NCBI GenBank assembly: GCA_963820095.1
Contig: CAWFZA010000017.1
Location: 59,282 to 123,281, forward strand
Origin: Roseiarcus sp963820095
GTDB taxonomy: Bacteria; Pseudomonadota; Alphaproteobacteria; Rhizobiales; Beijerinckiaceae
DNA length: 64,000 bases
Reading direction: 5' to 3'
Shown here: piece by piece, positions 45,554 through 55,362 of the stretch
Numbering within the stretch: the first letter of the stretch is position 1
Layout of the letters: each line of letters begins with the position of its first letter
Translations under genes and position numbers: made by a program
The notes under the pieces: model-generated
Told to the model about the DNA's origin: nothing
Databases searched by the model: none
What the model saw: only the letters and a program-made list of their open reading frames with translations

Positions 45554-46996
45554 ATGAAGAGGGACGTCTCTATGTTGCGGCTCGACATCCGTCAGAAGAC
45601 CAGGGAACCGCTGACGGACCAGATTGTCGCGGGGCTCAGGCGTCAGATCGACGAGCGCCAGCTTTTGCCCGGTGTGAGATTGCCTTCAATCCGCAGTTTC
45701 GCTCACACCCTCGGGGTCAGTCGCTTCACCGTGGTCGAGGCTTATGACCGACTGGTGGCGCTAGGCTATCTGCATTCGCGTCGCGGCGCAGGATTCTACG
45801 CCGCCGCTCCAGCCCCAATGCCGTCCGTCCCCGCGGAGGACCATAAGCGTAACGAGCAGCTTGTCTGGCTCATACGCCAGCTTCTCGAGGCCGACGAAAG
45901 CGCATTGCTCGTCGGCGGCCCATGGCTGCCGCGCGCATGGCTCGATGAAGCGGGGATCCGGCAGACTCTGAGCGCGCTCGCGCGAAAGAACGGAGCCCAC
46001 CATCTCGAATACGGCAATCCGTTCGGCTATCTGCCGCTGCGCGAGCACCTTTCCCGCATGCTGGCCTCTTTGGGCGTCGCCGCGGACGTCGGGCAAATCA
46101 TGCTCACGCACGGAACGAGCCAAGCGCTCGACCTGGTGATCCGCTATTTCCTGAGAGCAGGCGACGAGGTTCTGGTCGACGATCCCGGCTACTACAATTT
46201 GTTCGGCAGCCTGAGGCTGCATGGGGTGCGGATGCTCGCGGTTCCCCGCGGCCGCGACGGACCTGACATTTCGGCGCTTGATGATCTGGCGAAGGCGCAT
46301 CGGCCGAAGCTCTACTTCACTCAGTCGGTGATTCAGAATCCAACCGGAACGAGTATCGACGCGCACAAGGCGTTCCGGCTGCTGCAGATCGCGGAGAAGC
46401 GCAATTTCGTAGTCGTTGAGGACGACATCTTCAGTGATCTGCAAATGAAGCCCACTCCGCGGCTCGCGGGTCTCGACCAGTTGTCGCGCGTCGTCTACGT
46501 GCGAAGCTTCTCGAAGACGTTGTCGGGCAGCTTGCGCGTCGGGTTTATCGCGGCGTCGGCGCCGCTTGTGCAAGAACTCGCCGACATCAAGATGCTGACG
46601 AGCATCACCTCCTCGCAATTCGCCGAGCGTCTTGTCTACACGCTGTTGGTGGACGGCCATTATCGAAAGTATCTCGCCCGCCTCCAAGAGCGGTTGGGCG
46701 AGGCGCGCCTCGAGGTTGCGCGAGGTTTCGAACGGATCGGGCTTGAAGCCTTCGTCGAGCCGGAAGAAGGGATGTTCCTTTGGGCGCGGCTGCCCGAGAT
46801 CGAGGATTCCCTCGCGTTGGCTCGCTCCGCGCGGCAAGATCGAATCCTTCTTGCGCCAGGCGCCGTCTTTCGGCCCGATCTCGAATCTTCGCCGTGGATG
46901 CGGTTTAACGTTGCCGTGTGTCAGGACCGAGAAGTTCTGTCCGCCCTTGCGCGCCTGCGCGGCAAGCGCGCCATGTTTCTCGTTGAGGCCAATTGA
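45554..46996 (+). CDS. MocR/PdxR-type GntR regulator with aminotransferase-like domain
   Basis: A 480-residue PLP-binding transcription factor. The N-terminal GntR winged helix reads REPLTDQIVAGLRRQIDER, RLPSIRSFAHTLGVSRFTVV and EAYDRLVALGYLHSRRGAGF. The rest is a fold-type I aminotransferase domain with NPTGT, DDIFSDLQMKP and the PLP Lys in YVRSFSKTLSGSLRVGFI. Such regulators often control a divergent or adjacent gene: here the tautomerase gene lies opposite, with 164 bases between them. ATG 45554 fits. It is followed directly by the ferredoxin-like gene with overlapping stop and start. Confidence 0.9.
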   Translation: MKRDVSMLRLDIRQKTREPLTDQIVAGLRRQIDERQLLPGVRLPSIRSFAHTLGVSRFTVVEAYDRLVALGYLHSRRGAGFYAAAPAPMPSVPAEDHKRNEQLVWLIRQLLEADESALLVGGPWLPRAWLDEAGIRQTLSALARKNGAHHLEYGNPFGYLPLREHLSRMLASLGVAADVGQIMLTHGTSQALDLVIRYFLRAGDEVLVDDPGYYNLFGSLRLHGVRMLAVPRGRDGPDISALDDLAKAHRPKLYFTQSVIQNPTGTSIDAHKAFRLLQIAEKRNFVVVEDDIFSDLQMKPTPRLAGLDQLSRVVYVRSFSKTLSGSLRVGFIAASAPLVQELADIKMLTSITSSQFAERLVYTLLVDGHYRKYLARLQERLGEARLEVARGFERIGLEAFVEPEEGMFLWARLPEIEDSLALARSARQDRILLAPGAVFRPDLESSPWMRFNVAVCQDREVLSALARLRGKRAMFLVEAN

Positions 46997-47679
46997 GCAG
47001 GGCTGTCGATCTCGCCTGTCTCTTCGGAGCGGTTGAGCGAACGGGCCTCGTTCCGCGTGGGGCCCTCCTCCTCGAGGAGAGCGAGCGAACCGGAGCGCTC
47101 GGAGACATTCGCACCATCGTGCTCGCGGGCATGGTTGGGCGCGACGGCTGGAGCGCGTTCGCCGCGTCGCCAGAGGCAAGCGATGGCCTCGCCGACCCGC
47201 TCGACCGCTGGAGCCGGCGGGTGATCGAGGCGCTCGCGCACGAACTCGGGGGCACAGCGCTGTTTCCCTTTGGCGGCCCGCCGTACCTTCCCTTCCAGCA
47301 ATGGGCGCGCCGCGCCGAGCCTGTCCATCCTTCGCCAATCGGGATTCTCATCCATCCGCGCTATGGGTTGTGGCATTCCTATCGCGGCGCGCTGGGTTTT
47401 CGCGAACAGCTGGCGGTTCCCGAGCCCGCCGCAACTCCAAGTCCGTGCGCTTCCTGTGACGAGCGCTGGTGCTTGAAAACATGTCCGGTCGAGGCGTTCT
47501 CGGATGCGGGCTACGACGTCGTGGCGTGCGCGGGCCATCTTCGAACCGCGGCCGGCGCGGATTGCATGGGCTGTGGCTGCCGCGCCCGGCGCGCCTGTCC
47601 GGTCGGAGCCGAGCACGCCTACGGCGCCGATCAGGCCAAGTTCATCATGGCTGCTTTTTTACGGGGGCAGGGCGGCTGA
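46993..47679 (+). CDS. 4Fe-4S ferredoxin-type protein
   Basis: A 228-residue protein with two Cys clusters near the C-terminus (CASCDERWCLKTCP and ADCMGCGCRARRACPVG) that would bind two 4Fe-4S centres. The first 150 residues lack recognisable motifs apart from a QueG-like feel (GPPYLPFQQWARRAEPVH, GILIHPRYGLWHSYRGALGF). No signal peptide. TTG 46993 overlaps the MocR stop, suggesting coupled translation. Its 3' end overlaps the convergent PEP-CTERM gene by 21 bases. It is probably an electron carrier or part of a corrinoid/queuosine-type reductase; the substrate is unknown. Confidence 0.8.
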   Translation: MSRAVDLACLFGAVERTGLVPRGALLLEESERTGALGDIRTIVLAGMVGRDGWSAFAASPEASDGLADPLDRWSRRVIEALAHELGGTALFPFGGPPYLPFQQWARRAEPVHPSPIGILIHPRYGLWHSYRGALGFREQLAVPEPAATPSPCASCDERWCLKTCPVEAFSDAGYDVVACAGHLRTAAGADCMGCGCRARRACPVGAEHAYGADQAKFIMAAFLRGQGG

Positions 47680-48486
47680 GACGACGAAGCTGCGGTTACC
47701 CGGCCGCTCGCGGAGGGACCTTTGCGCGGCGGAGGCCGTGTAGGCAAGGCCCGCGAAGCCGAGGAGCGTCATTGCCCATGTTGCGGGCTCCGGGACCAGG
47801 AATCCGTCCTGAAAAACCGTCCCAACGGTCGAGTCCGCTGGATTCAATGGATCGTAGGTGATCATCTGGGCAAGGACGAAATCATCGGCGCCTGTTTCTA
47901 TATCGAACGTCATCGATTCGCCGGGCGAGAGCGTGAAATCGGGCACGGAAGGACCAAACCCCGGCAGCGTATAAGGAATCAACTGGTCGAGAGGCGTGTG
48001 GCTTGAACGAGTCTGAAACTGAAGCTTGTGGAAGACGAGCGACGTGTCCGTGTCGTCGTTGCTCACCGAAAATTCGATCTCCCCGAACAGTGGGTTGGTC
48101 TCGAAGACAGGGAGAAAGAGCTTATCGTCGATTTGCTTCCCGTCCTTGTCTGTCCACCACGCGTCGGTCGGGTGCGCCTCACCAGCCGGGCTATCGAATT
48201 CGAGTCCGACATGCGTCGATGACCCCTTGGGCACAGTACCGTCATCCCACGTTACTGTCGTTTCAGGGAATCCTGGCTCTGTGGCAGTATGGTTCTTGAA
48301 TGCTCCATCCACCCAGTTTGTGGGAGGAATGGTTGGCTGGACGACGACGACGTGGAAATCTTTGGCGTCTTGATCAGTGTCGTTCGTGATGTCCCAATTG
48401 GCGCTGACAATATCGGCATGGGAAGACTGAACCGCGAGCGCCGTTAAGCCCACTCCGATGAAACCAACGATTATTGGCGTTCTCAT
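47659..48486 (-). CDS. PEP-CTERM sorting domain-containing protein
   Basis: A 275-residue exported protein. It has a signal peptide (RTPIIVGFIGVGLTALAVQSSHA), a beta-rich body with many Asp and Thr residues (WDITNDTDQDAKDFHVVVVQ, VTWDDGTVPKGSSTHVGLEF), and the sorting tail VPEPATWAMTLLGFAGLAYT with the PEP box, a hydrophobic helix and a basic end. The tail is longer than usual (about 25 residues past the helix). Such proteins are handled by an EpsH-type exosortase in the inner membrane. ATG 48486 is the start. The end overlaps the convergent ferredoxin gene. Confidence 0.85.
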   Translation of the reverse strand: MRTPIIVGFIGVGLTALAVQSSHADIVSANWDITNDTDQDAKDFHVVVVQPTIPPTNWVDGAFKNHTATEPGFPETTVTWDDGTVPKGSSTHVGLEFDSPAGEAHPTDAWWTDKDGKQIDDKLFLPVFETNPLFGEIEFSVSNDDTDTSLVFHKLQFQTRSSHTPLDQLIPYTLPGFGPSVPDFTLSPGESMTFDIETGADDFVLAQMITYDPLNPADSTVGTVFQDGFLVPEPATWAMTLLGFAGLAYTASAAQRSLRERPGNRSFVVSAALPP

Positions 48487-48666
48487 GCCTGTGCCCTCGC
48501 AGAGGTCCGCCAAATAGCCATCCGGGCGTGCCAGATGAGGGCGCTGAACGAGCCCTTGTTGAGCTTTGCGAAGGCATTGCAGGCGGAAAACCGGAGATCC
48601 TCAGTTTATTTTAATAACCGTCTTCGGGCCCCGTCCTGGGCCCAAACTGATCGGGCCGAAGGGTTA

Positions 48667-49528
48667 TCATGTTGAATTCGTCGCCGTGACGATCCAGATC
48701 GCCGCGCCGAGCGGCACGCTCTCGCCCCGCGCCTGCGCCGCGAGCGCCTTGCGAATGTCCGCGGTCGCCGCGTCGCGAACCGCTTGGCTCTGGCCGTCGA
48801 GCATCCGGCTTGTCGGCCCGATCGTGAGCGCGGCCCTGACTGCGGTTTCGAGCCCGCGGCCGGCCGCGATGTCGAGTTCGAGGTCATGCGGGGTTAAGAA
48901 CGATGTCGGCGAAACCCGCGTCGCTGAGGACCTGCCGCACACGCTCTTCGCTGGCGAAGGCGAAGGGCCCGGGGGCTTCGGGGGCCGTCTCGGGGAGGAG
49001 CGGGGCATGTTTGCCGGCTTCGCGCAGCGGCACGATGAAGAAGGGGTTGTGCTTCGCCTCGCGCCAGCAGGCGAAGGCGAGCCGGCCGCCGACTTTAAGG
49101 CCCTTGCGCAGGTTGGCGAACGAGCGCGCGGGATCGGCGAAGAACATGACGCCGAACCGCGACACGATGAGGTCGGCTTCAGGCTCGAAGTCGTAGACGG
49201 TGGCGTCGGCGAGTTCGAACCGGATCGGCAGGCTCCGGGCCGCACGCTCGCGAGCGCGTCCGAGCATCGGCTCGGAAATGTCGAGGCCCAGGATCTCGCC
49301 GCCAGGGCTTACGCGCGTCGCAAAGTCGATTGTCGTCGCGCCGCAACCGCAACCGACGTCGACCACGCGATCGCCAGGCTTGGGCTCGGCTCCGGCGATG
49401 AGCCGGTCGGAAACCGGGCGCAGAACCTGATCTTGATGTTCCTGGTGGTCGGTCCATTTTGGTCCAGCAACGCAGCTCCAATATTCGGCCTGTACGGCAT
49501 TGTCGGGGTGGATCGGCCTTGCGGACAT
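48667..49528 (-). pseudogene. class I SAM-dependent methyltransferase, one frameshift
   Basis: About 286 residues. The start ATG 49528 has GAGAG upstream (MSARPIHPDNAVQAEYW). Motif I is VVDVGCGCGATTIDFATRVS, then the acidic loop EILGLDISEPMLGRARERAA and RFGVMFFADPARSFANLRK, as in UbiE-like enzymes. Near 48894 the C-terminus moves on by one frame (an extra A in CTTAACCCC): ADIVL continues PHDLELDIAAGRGLETAVRA and ends at 48667. As sequenced, the protein stops after ten further residues at 48884-48886. The substrate is unknown. Confidence 0.82.
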
Positions 49529-49731
49529 GGAATTTCTCTCTTCGCCGCCTCGTGCGAGCCCGCTCAGATGACCAGATTTTCGCACGGATGCAACGAGCGC
49601 CGCGCCGCGGGTTCGGAGGATAGTCGTTGAATTGTCACAGAGTGGGTGTCAGAAGCCTGCTGTCAGGCAAATGATATCGGTCAACATTGGCCCTGCCCAA
49701 CAGTGCGATGTAGAACAGAGAGGACTTGACG

Positions 49732-52179
49732 ATGGCGACCACCACCGCTCTGTCAAAAAAGGAAAGCGCAACGAAAACCGGAAGCACACTGTCGAAGAGC
49801 GAAAGCGCGCTGATCGACGCCTATTGGCGCGCGGCCAATTATCTGTCCGTCGGTCAAATCTATCTGTTCGACAATCCCCTGCTGCGGGAGCCTCTCAAGG
49901 AGGAGCACATCAAGCCTCGCCTCCTCGGGCATTGGGGGACGACGCCTGGCCTCAATTTCATTTACGCGCACCTCAATCGCCTCATCAAGAAGCACGATCT
50001 GGACATGATCTACATCACCGGCCCCGGGCATGGCGGGCCGGGAATTGTCGCCAACACCTATCTCGAAGGCACCTATAGCGAGGTCTATCCGAGCGTCTCG
50101 CAGGACGTGGAGGGCATGAAGCGGCTCTTCACCCAATTCTCGTTTCCCGGAGGGATTCCGAGCCACGTGGCGCCCGAGACGCCCGGCTCGATCCACGAGG
50201 GTGGCGAGCTTGGCTACGCGCTGTCGCATGCCTTCGGCGCGGCGTTCGACAATCCCGACCTCATCGTCTCTGCCGTCGTCGGCGATGGCGAAGCGGAGAC
50301 CGGGCCGCTTGCGACCAGCTGGCATTCCAACAAGTTCCTGAACCCGGCGCGCGACGGCGCCGTGCTGCCGATCCTGCATCTCAACGGCTATAAGATCGCC
50401 AATCCGACCGTGCTGGCGCGGATCAGCCACGAGGAGCTCGAGTCGCTTTTCCGTGGATACGGCTACGCGCCTCATTTTGTCGAAGGCGATGACCCGGCGG
50501 TCATGCACGAGCTCATGGCCGCCACGCTGGAAACCGTAATCGGCGAGATCCGGAACATCCAGGCAGACGCGCGGAAGAAGGGATTCTCGAAGCGTCCGAT
50601 CTGGCCGATGATCGTCATGCGGACCCCGAAAGGCTGGACCTGTCCCAAGGAGATCGACGGCAAGAAGGAAGAGGGATACTGGCGCTCGCATCAGGTGCCG
50701 ATGAGCGCGATGCGCGGCCATCCTGAGCATGTCCACATCCTCGAGATGTGGATGAAGAGCTATCGGCCCGAGGAGCTGTTCGACGACACAGGCCGCCTGA
50801 AACCCGAACTCGCCGCGCTTGCGCCGGAGGGGACGCGTCGCATGAGCGCCAATCCGCACGCCAATGGCGGCCTTCTGTTGCGTGACCTGAAGCTCCCGAA
50901 CTTTCGCGACTACGCGGCTGACGTCCCTTCGCCCGGCGCGACGACCGCCGAGGCGACTCGGGTCATGGGTCAATTCCTGCGCGATGTGATGAAACTCAAT
51001 CTTGAGTCGCAGAACTTTCGTCTGTTCAGCCCGGACGAGAACAATTCCAATCGCTGGCAGGACGTTCTCGAGGTCACGAACCGCGCCTGGGCCGCCGAGA
51101 TTCTACCCTACGACGACCATCTCGCGCCCGACGGACGCGTGATGGAGATGCTGAGCGAGCACCAGTGTCAGGGCTGGCTCGAAGGCTATCTGCTGACCGG
51201 CCGGCACGGCTTCTTCTCGTGCTACGAGGCCTTCATCCACATCGTCGATTCCATGCTCAACCAGCATGCGAAGTGGCTGAAAGTCTGCAGTGATATCAAG
51301 TGGCGCCGGCCGATCGCCTCGCTCAATTATCTCTTGTCGAGCCACGTCTGGCGCCAGGACCACAATGGCTTTTCCCACCAGGACCCCGGCTTCATCGACC
51401 ACGTGATGAACAAGAAGGCCGAGGTGGTGCGGATCTATTTGCCCCCCGATGCGAATTGCCTGCTTTCCGTCACCAACCATTGCCTGAAGAGCCGCAACTA
51501 CGTGAATGTCGTTGTTGCGGGCAAACAACCGGCGCCGCAATGGCTGACCATGGATGAGGCGATCAAGCACTGTGAGGCGGGGCTGGGCATCTGGCCATGG
51601 GCCAGCAACGACCGCGGGGCCGAGCCGGATGTCGTGATGGCCTGCTGCGGCGACGTGCCGACGCTCGAGACCCTGGCAGCGGTCAGCTTGCTGCGCGAGC
51701 ACGCGCCAGACCTCAAGATTCGGGTTGTCAATGTCGTCGATCTAATGACGCTGCAGCCCGCGAGCGAGCATCCCCACGGTCTTCCCGACCGCGACTTCGA
51801 CGCGCTGTTCACCGTCGACAAGCCGATCATCTTCGCCTTTCACGGCTATCCATGGCTTATCCATCGGCTGACCTATCGGCGGACAGGCCACGACAACATC
51901 CATGTGCGCGGCTACAAGGAAGAGGGAACGACGACCACGCCCTTCGACATGTGCGTGCTCAATGAGATCGACCGGTTCCATCTGGTCGGCGACGTGATCG
52001 ACCGGGTGCCCAAGCTCGGCGAGCGCGCCGCTTACGCCAAGCAGGAAATCCGCGACAAGCTGATCGACCATCGCCAATATATCCGCCGCGTCGGCGACGA
52101 CATGCCGGAGATCAAGAACTGGACCTGGGGCGGCCAGAAGGCGCGAGCAGCGGGCTCGACCGAGGGCGACAATGTGTGA
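49732..52179 (+). CDS. xfp: phosphoketolase (xylulose-5-P/fructose-6-P type)
   Basis: An 815-residue TPP enzyme that cleaves xylulose-5-phosphate or fructose-6-phosphate with phosphate to acetyl-phosphate plus glyceraldehyde-3-phosphate or erythrose-4-phosphate. Motifs: YWRAANYLSVGQIYLFDNPL, GHWGTTPGLNFIYAHLNR, YITGPGHGGPGIVANTYLEG, SFPGGIPSHVAPETPGSIHE and GDGEAETGPLATSWHSNKFL (TPP site). Further on, EDHLxxxPDGRVMEML-like regions and HGYPWLIHRLTYRRTGHDNI complete the family pattern. ATG 49732. The following glycogen phosphorylase starts 85 bases later on the same strand, so the two may be co-transcribed. Confidence 0.95.
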   Translation: MATTTALSKKESATKTGSTLSKSESALIDAYWRAANYLSVGQIYLFDNPLLREPLKEEHIKPRLLGHWGTTPGLNFIYAHLNRLIKKHDLDMIYITGPGHGGPGIVANTYLEGTYSEVYPSVSQDVEGMKRLFTQFSFPGGIPSHVAPETPGSIHEGGELGYALSHAFGAAFDNPDLIVSAVVGDGEAETGPLATSWHSNKFLNPARDGAVLPILHLNGYKIANPTVLARISHEELESLFRGYGYAPHFVEGDDPAVMHELMAATLETVIGEIRNIQADARKKGFSKRPIWPMIVMRTPKGWTCPKEIDGKKEEGYWRSHQVPMSAMRGHPEHVHILEMWMKSYRPEELFDDTGRLKPELAALAPEGTRRMSANPHANGGLLLRDLKLPNFRDYAADVPSPGATTAEATRVMGQFLRDVMKLNLESQNFRLFSPDENNSNRWQDVLEVTNRAWAAEILPYDDHLAPDGRVMEMLSEHQCQGWLEGYLLTGRHGFFSCYEAFIHIVDSMLNQHAKWLKVCSDIKWRRPIASLNYLLSSHVWRQDHNGFSHQDPGFIDHVMNKKAEVVRIYLPPDANCLLSVTNHCLKSRNYVNVVVAGKQPAPQWLTMDEAIKHCEAGLGIWPWASNDRGAEPDVVMACCGDVPTLETLAAVSLLREHAPDLKIRVVNVVDLMTLQPASEHPHGLPDRDFDALFTVDKPIIFAFHGYPWLIHRLTYRRTGHDNIHVRGYKEEGTTTTPFDMCVLNEIDRFHLVGDVIDRVPKLGERAAYAKQEIRDKLIDHRQYIRRVGDDMPEIKNWTWGGQKARAAGSTEGDNV

Positions 52180-52264
52180 GTGGTCCGGCGGCCATGAGGC
52201 CCGGCGTCGCCTCAGCGTCACAAGCGGCGGCTAACAATAGGCCCCTTTGGCGGAGGGCTGGCCA

Positions 52265-54787
52265 ATGAATGACATCCAAGAGCTCAACCGAGCGGCGCAA
52301 GCGACGGCGACTCCGGCCTCGCCGGACGCCGCCGCGCTCCTCAAAAGCTACGCGATCAGCGCAGCCCTTTTCTCGGGCTCGGCCGACGCGCTCTACGAGC
52401 GGCACCTCAAGTATGACAACATTGTCGAGCCGGACACGGCCAACACGCGCGAGCGCTACAAGGCGGCCGCACGCGCGGTCAGAGACATTCTTTCGGACCG
52501 TTGGCTCCGCACCAACAAGACTTATGCGCGCGAGAACCCGAAGCGGATCTATTACATCTCGATCGAGTTTCTGATTGGCCGCTCGCTCGGCAACAACGTC
52601 ATGAACCTGCTGCTCGATCCCATCGTTGGGCCAAGTTTCAAGGGCGACGGCCGCGAGTGGTGGGAGATCCTGCACGAGGAGCCCGACGCGGGATTGGGCA
52701 ACGGCGGTCTCGGGCGTCTGGCCGCCTGCTTCCTCGACTCGATGGCCACCATGCAGCTGCCGGCCATGGGCTGCGGCCTGCGTTACGAGCACGGCATTTT
52801 CAAGCAGAAAATCCAGAACGGCTGGCAGGAGGAGCGCCCCGACAATTGGCTCGCTCATCCGGACCCCTGGGAGATCGTGCGTCCGGCGGAAAGCGTGCAA
52901 GTGACGTTCGGCTGCTCGTTCCAATTGCGCGACGGCAAGCTGAATATGATCCCGAACCGGCCGTCCACGCTCATCGGCGTGCCCTACGATCGGCCGGTGG
53001 TTGGCTACGGCGGCAAGACGGTCAACACGCTGCGTTTGTGGAGCGCGATCGCTGCCGACTCGTTTGATTTTCAGCGGTTCAGCGGCGGCGATTTCGTTGC
53101 CGCGATCGCCGAGGCGCTCAACGCGGAATCGCTCACCCGCGTTCTCTATCCAGACGACCATACCCAGCAGGGGCGAGCGCTGCGGCTTATGCAGGAATAT
53201 TTCCTCGTCGCCTGTTCCCTGGCCGATGCGGTTCGCAGGTTTCGGGAGTCGAATTCCGATTGGCGGCTCCTGCCCGACAAGACCGCGATTCAGCTGAACG
53301 ACACGCATCCGACCCTTGCCGTGCCGGAGCTCATGCGCATCCTGCTCGATGAAGCGCATCTCGGCTGGGACGAAGCTTGGCATATCACCCGCGCGACCCT
53401 GGCCTACACCAACCACACGCTCCTTCCGGAGGCGCTCGAGCGTTGGCCGGTGGAATGGATGCGCCTTCTCGTTCCGCGCCAACTCGAGATCATCTTCGAG
53501 ATCAACCGCCGATTTCTTGAGGGCATTCGCGCACGCTATCCCGATGACGCCGGGCGCGCCGCCCGCGTGAGCCTCATTGACGAGGGCGACGGGCAGCACG
53601 TCCGGATGGCCAATGTGGCGATCGTTGGGTCTCACAGCACGAACGGCGTGGCCGCGATCCATTCCGAGCTTTTGCGCAAGACGACGGTCAAAGATCTCGC
53701 CGAAGTGTTTCCTGAGCGCTTCAACAACAAGACGAACGGGATCACCCCGAGACGCTGGCTCCGGCTGGCCAATCCGTGGCTCTCGTCGACGATTTCGTCG
53801 GCGATTGGCGAGGGATGGATCACCGATCTCGCGGAGCTGCAGAAGCTCAAGCCCTTGGCGAAAGACGCTGCGTTCCTTGTGAGCGTTCAAAAATCCCAGC
53901 GCGAGTGCAAGGCGCGCTTCGCGGACTGGGTCAAGAGGCACACGGACGTCACGGTCGATCCGGACACTGTCTTCGATTGCCAGATCAAGCGCATTCACGA
54001 ATACAAGCGCCAGCTGCTCAATGCTCTGCGCATCGTCGTTCTCTATCAACGGCTGCACGAGAATCCCGGTCTTGATCTCCCCCCGCGCACGTTCTTCTTC
54101 GCGGGCAAAGCGGCGCCCGCCTATCATCTCGCCAAGGTCATCATCAAGTTTATCAACAATCTCGCGCAGACGATCGACGCTGATCCGGTGATGCGAGGCA
54201 AACTCAAGGTCGTGTTCCTGCCGGAATACAACGTCACGCTGGCTGAGCGCTGCATTCCCGCCGCCGACGTCTCGAACCAGATTTCGACCGCCGGCTACGA
54301 GGCAAGCGGCACCAGCAACATGAAGTTCATGATGAACGGCGCCTTGACCATCGGGACCCGCGACGGGGCCACGATCGAGATGGCCGAGGAGGCGGGAGAG
54401 GAGAACTTCTTCTTGTTCGGCCTCACCGCGCAGGAAGTCGCCAATAGCCAACCCTGGTACAACCCCCATTGGCACTACGACAATGAACCGGAGACCCGGA
54501 AGGCGCTCGACCTGATCTTCTCCGATCATTTCAGTCCGCACGAGCCAGGGATCTTCGAACCCCTACGCGGGGCGCTGCTCACCCATGGCGACCACTTCAT
54601 GCATCTCGCCGATTTGACCTCCTACCTCCATGCCGACGGGAGGCTTTGCGACCTCCACCGCCGGCGTGATGAATGGACCCAAAAGGTCATTCTCAACCTG
54701 GCTGGCTCGGGCAAGTTTTCAAGCGATCGCACGATCGGCGAATATGCGCGCGATATCTGGGGCGCGGCGCCCTGTCCGGTGAAATAG
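52265..54787 (+). CDS. glgP: glycogen phosphorylase
   Basis: Phosphorolyses alpha-1,4-glucan to glucose-1-phosphate. 840 residues, the standard length. Order: SIEFLIGRSLGNNVMNLLLD, GLGNGGLGRLAACFLDSMAT (active-site loop), FKQKIQNGWQEERPDNWL, KTAIQLNDTHPTLAVPELMR, and the PLP-lysine site EASGTSNMKFMMNGALTIGT. ATG 52265 has a GGAGG upstream. Together with the phosphoketolase it would feed storage glucan into central metabolism. A PLP cofactor and allosteric control are expected from the family; no regulatory site was recognised. Confidence 0.96.
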   Translation: MNDIQELNRAAQATATPASPDAAALLKSYAISAALFSGSADALYERHLKYDNIVEPDTANTRERYKAAARAVRDILSDRWLRTNKTYARENPKRIYYISIEFLIGRSLGNNVMNLLLDPIVGPSFKGDGREWWEILHEEPDAGLGNGGLGRLAACFLDSMATMQLPAMGCGLRYEHGIFKQKIQNGWQEERPDNWLAHPDPWEIVRPAESVQVTFGCSFQLRDGKLNMIPNRPSTLIGVPYDRPVVGYGGKTVNTLRLWSAIAADSFDFQRFSGGDFVAAIAEALNAESLTRVLYPDDHTQQGRALRLMQEYFLVACSLADAVRRFRESNSDWRLLPDKTAIQLNDTHPTLAVPELMRILLDEAHLGWDEAWHITRATLAYTNHTLLPEALERWPVEWMRLLVPRQLEIIFEINRRFLEGIRARYPDDAGRAARVSLIDEGDGQHVRMANVAIVGSHSTNGVAAIHSELLRKTTVKDLAEVFPERFNNKTNGITPRRWLRLANPWLSSTISSAIGEGWITDLAELQKLKPLAKDAAFLVSVQKSQRECKARFADWVKRHTDVTVDPDTVFDCQIKRIHEYKRQLLNALRIVVLYQRLHENPGLDLPPRTFFFAGKAAPAYHLAKVIIKFINNLAQTIDADPVMRGKLKVVFLPEYNVTLAERCIPAADVSNQISTAGYEASGTSNMKFMMNGALTIGTRDGATIEMAEEAGEENFFLFGLTAQEVANSQPWYNPHWHYDNEPETRKALDLIFSDHFSPHEPGIFEPLRGALLTHGDHFMHLADLTSYLHADGRLCDLHRRRDEWTQKVILNLAGSGKFSSDRTIGEYARDIWGAAPCPVK

Positions 54788-54859
54788 CCAATCCCCGGAT
54801 AGATTCAAGCGGCGCTCTCTCCGGGCCCATGGCCGCCGGGAGCGCGCCGTCTCAGATTG

Positions 54860-55123
54860 TCAGCTCTTGGGAGGTGCGGGCGCCATACGCATCTGGCGCA
54901 TATGTTCGGCTCCCGCGCGCGCTCGCTCCTTGTGGGTGTTCGCATGGTGGCGCATGTGCCTGCTGTGCGATCCGCCCCCGCCGGCGTGCGCCGTTCCCGT
55001 TGACCCGGTAGCGGCTTGGGCGACCTGTTCGGGCTGGGCCGGCCCCTCGGCCTGAGCCATGACGCTGAGCGGCGAAAGGGCGAGGAGCGCGCCGAGGCCA
55101 ATTGTAAGGAACGTTGTCTTCAT
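54860..55123 (-). CDS. small secreted His-rich protein of unknown function
   Basis: 87 residues: a signal peptide (KTTFLTIGLGALLALSPLSVMA) followed by a short mature domain rich in Ala, Gly, His and Arg (GGGGSHSRHMRHHANTHKER). A GGAGG lies just before ATG 55123. The His/Met clusters could bind metal ions, but that is only suggested by composition. I do not recognise the family. It is convergent with glgP. Confidence 0.6.
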   Translation of the reverse strand: MKTTFLTIGLGALLALSPLSVMAQAEGPAQPEQVAQAATGSTGTAHAGGGGSHSRHMRHHANTHKERARAGAEHMRQMRMAPAPPKS

Positions 55124-55326
55124 CGAAGTCCTCCCAAAAAAGGATCGGTCGAGCTCTTACGCTTCGAACGCCCCAGTTTGGACTCTGCGGATGAATTGCC
55201 GATGAACGAACCTCGGCCTTTTCCATGGCCGTATTGACCGTCCGGCGCGCCTGGCGGTGGATGGCTCCAGCGGCCCGCGCCAAGGGAAGCGCCCGCGCCC
55301 TCAATATGAAGAACAAAGCCCCGACG

Positions 55327-55362
55327 AGAAAAGCCCCGCGCGGGGAGGGCCGACGCGGGGCT
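55327..55362 (-). terminator. rho-independent terminator of the PLP decarboxylase gene
   Basis: On the minus strand, AGCCCCGCG and CGCGGGGCT form a 9-bp stem around a 13-base loop, followed by TTTT. The stem overlaps the stop codon of the decarboxylase gene at 55361, so it lies right at the end of that transcript. Confidence 0.75.
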
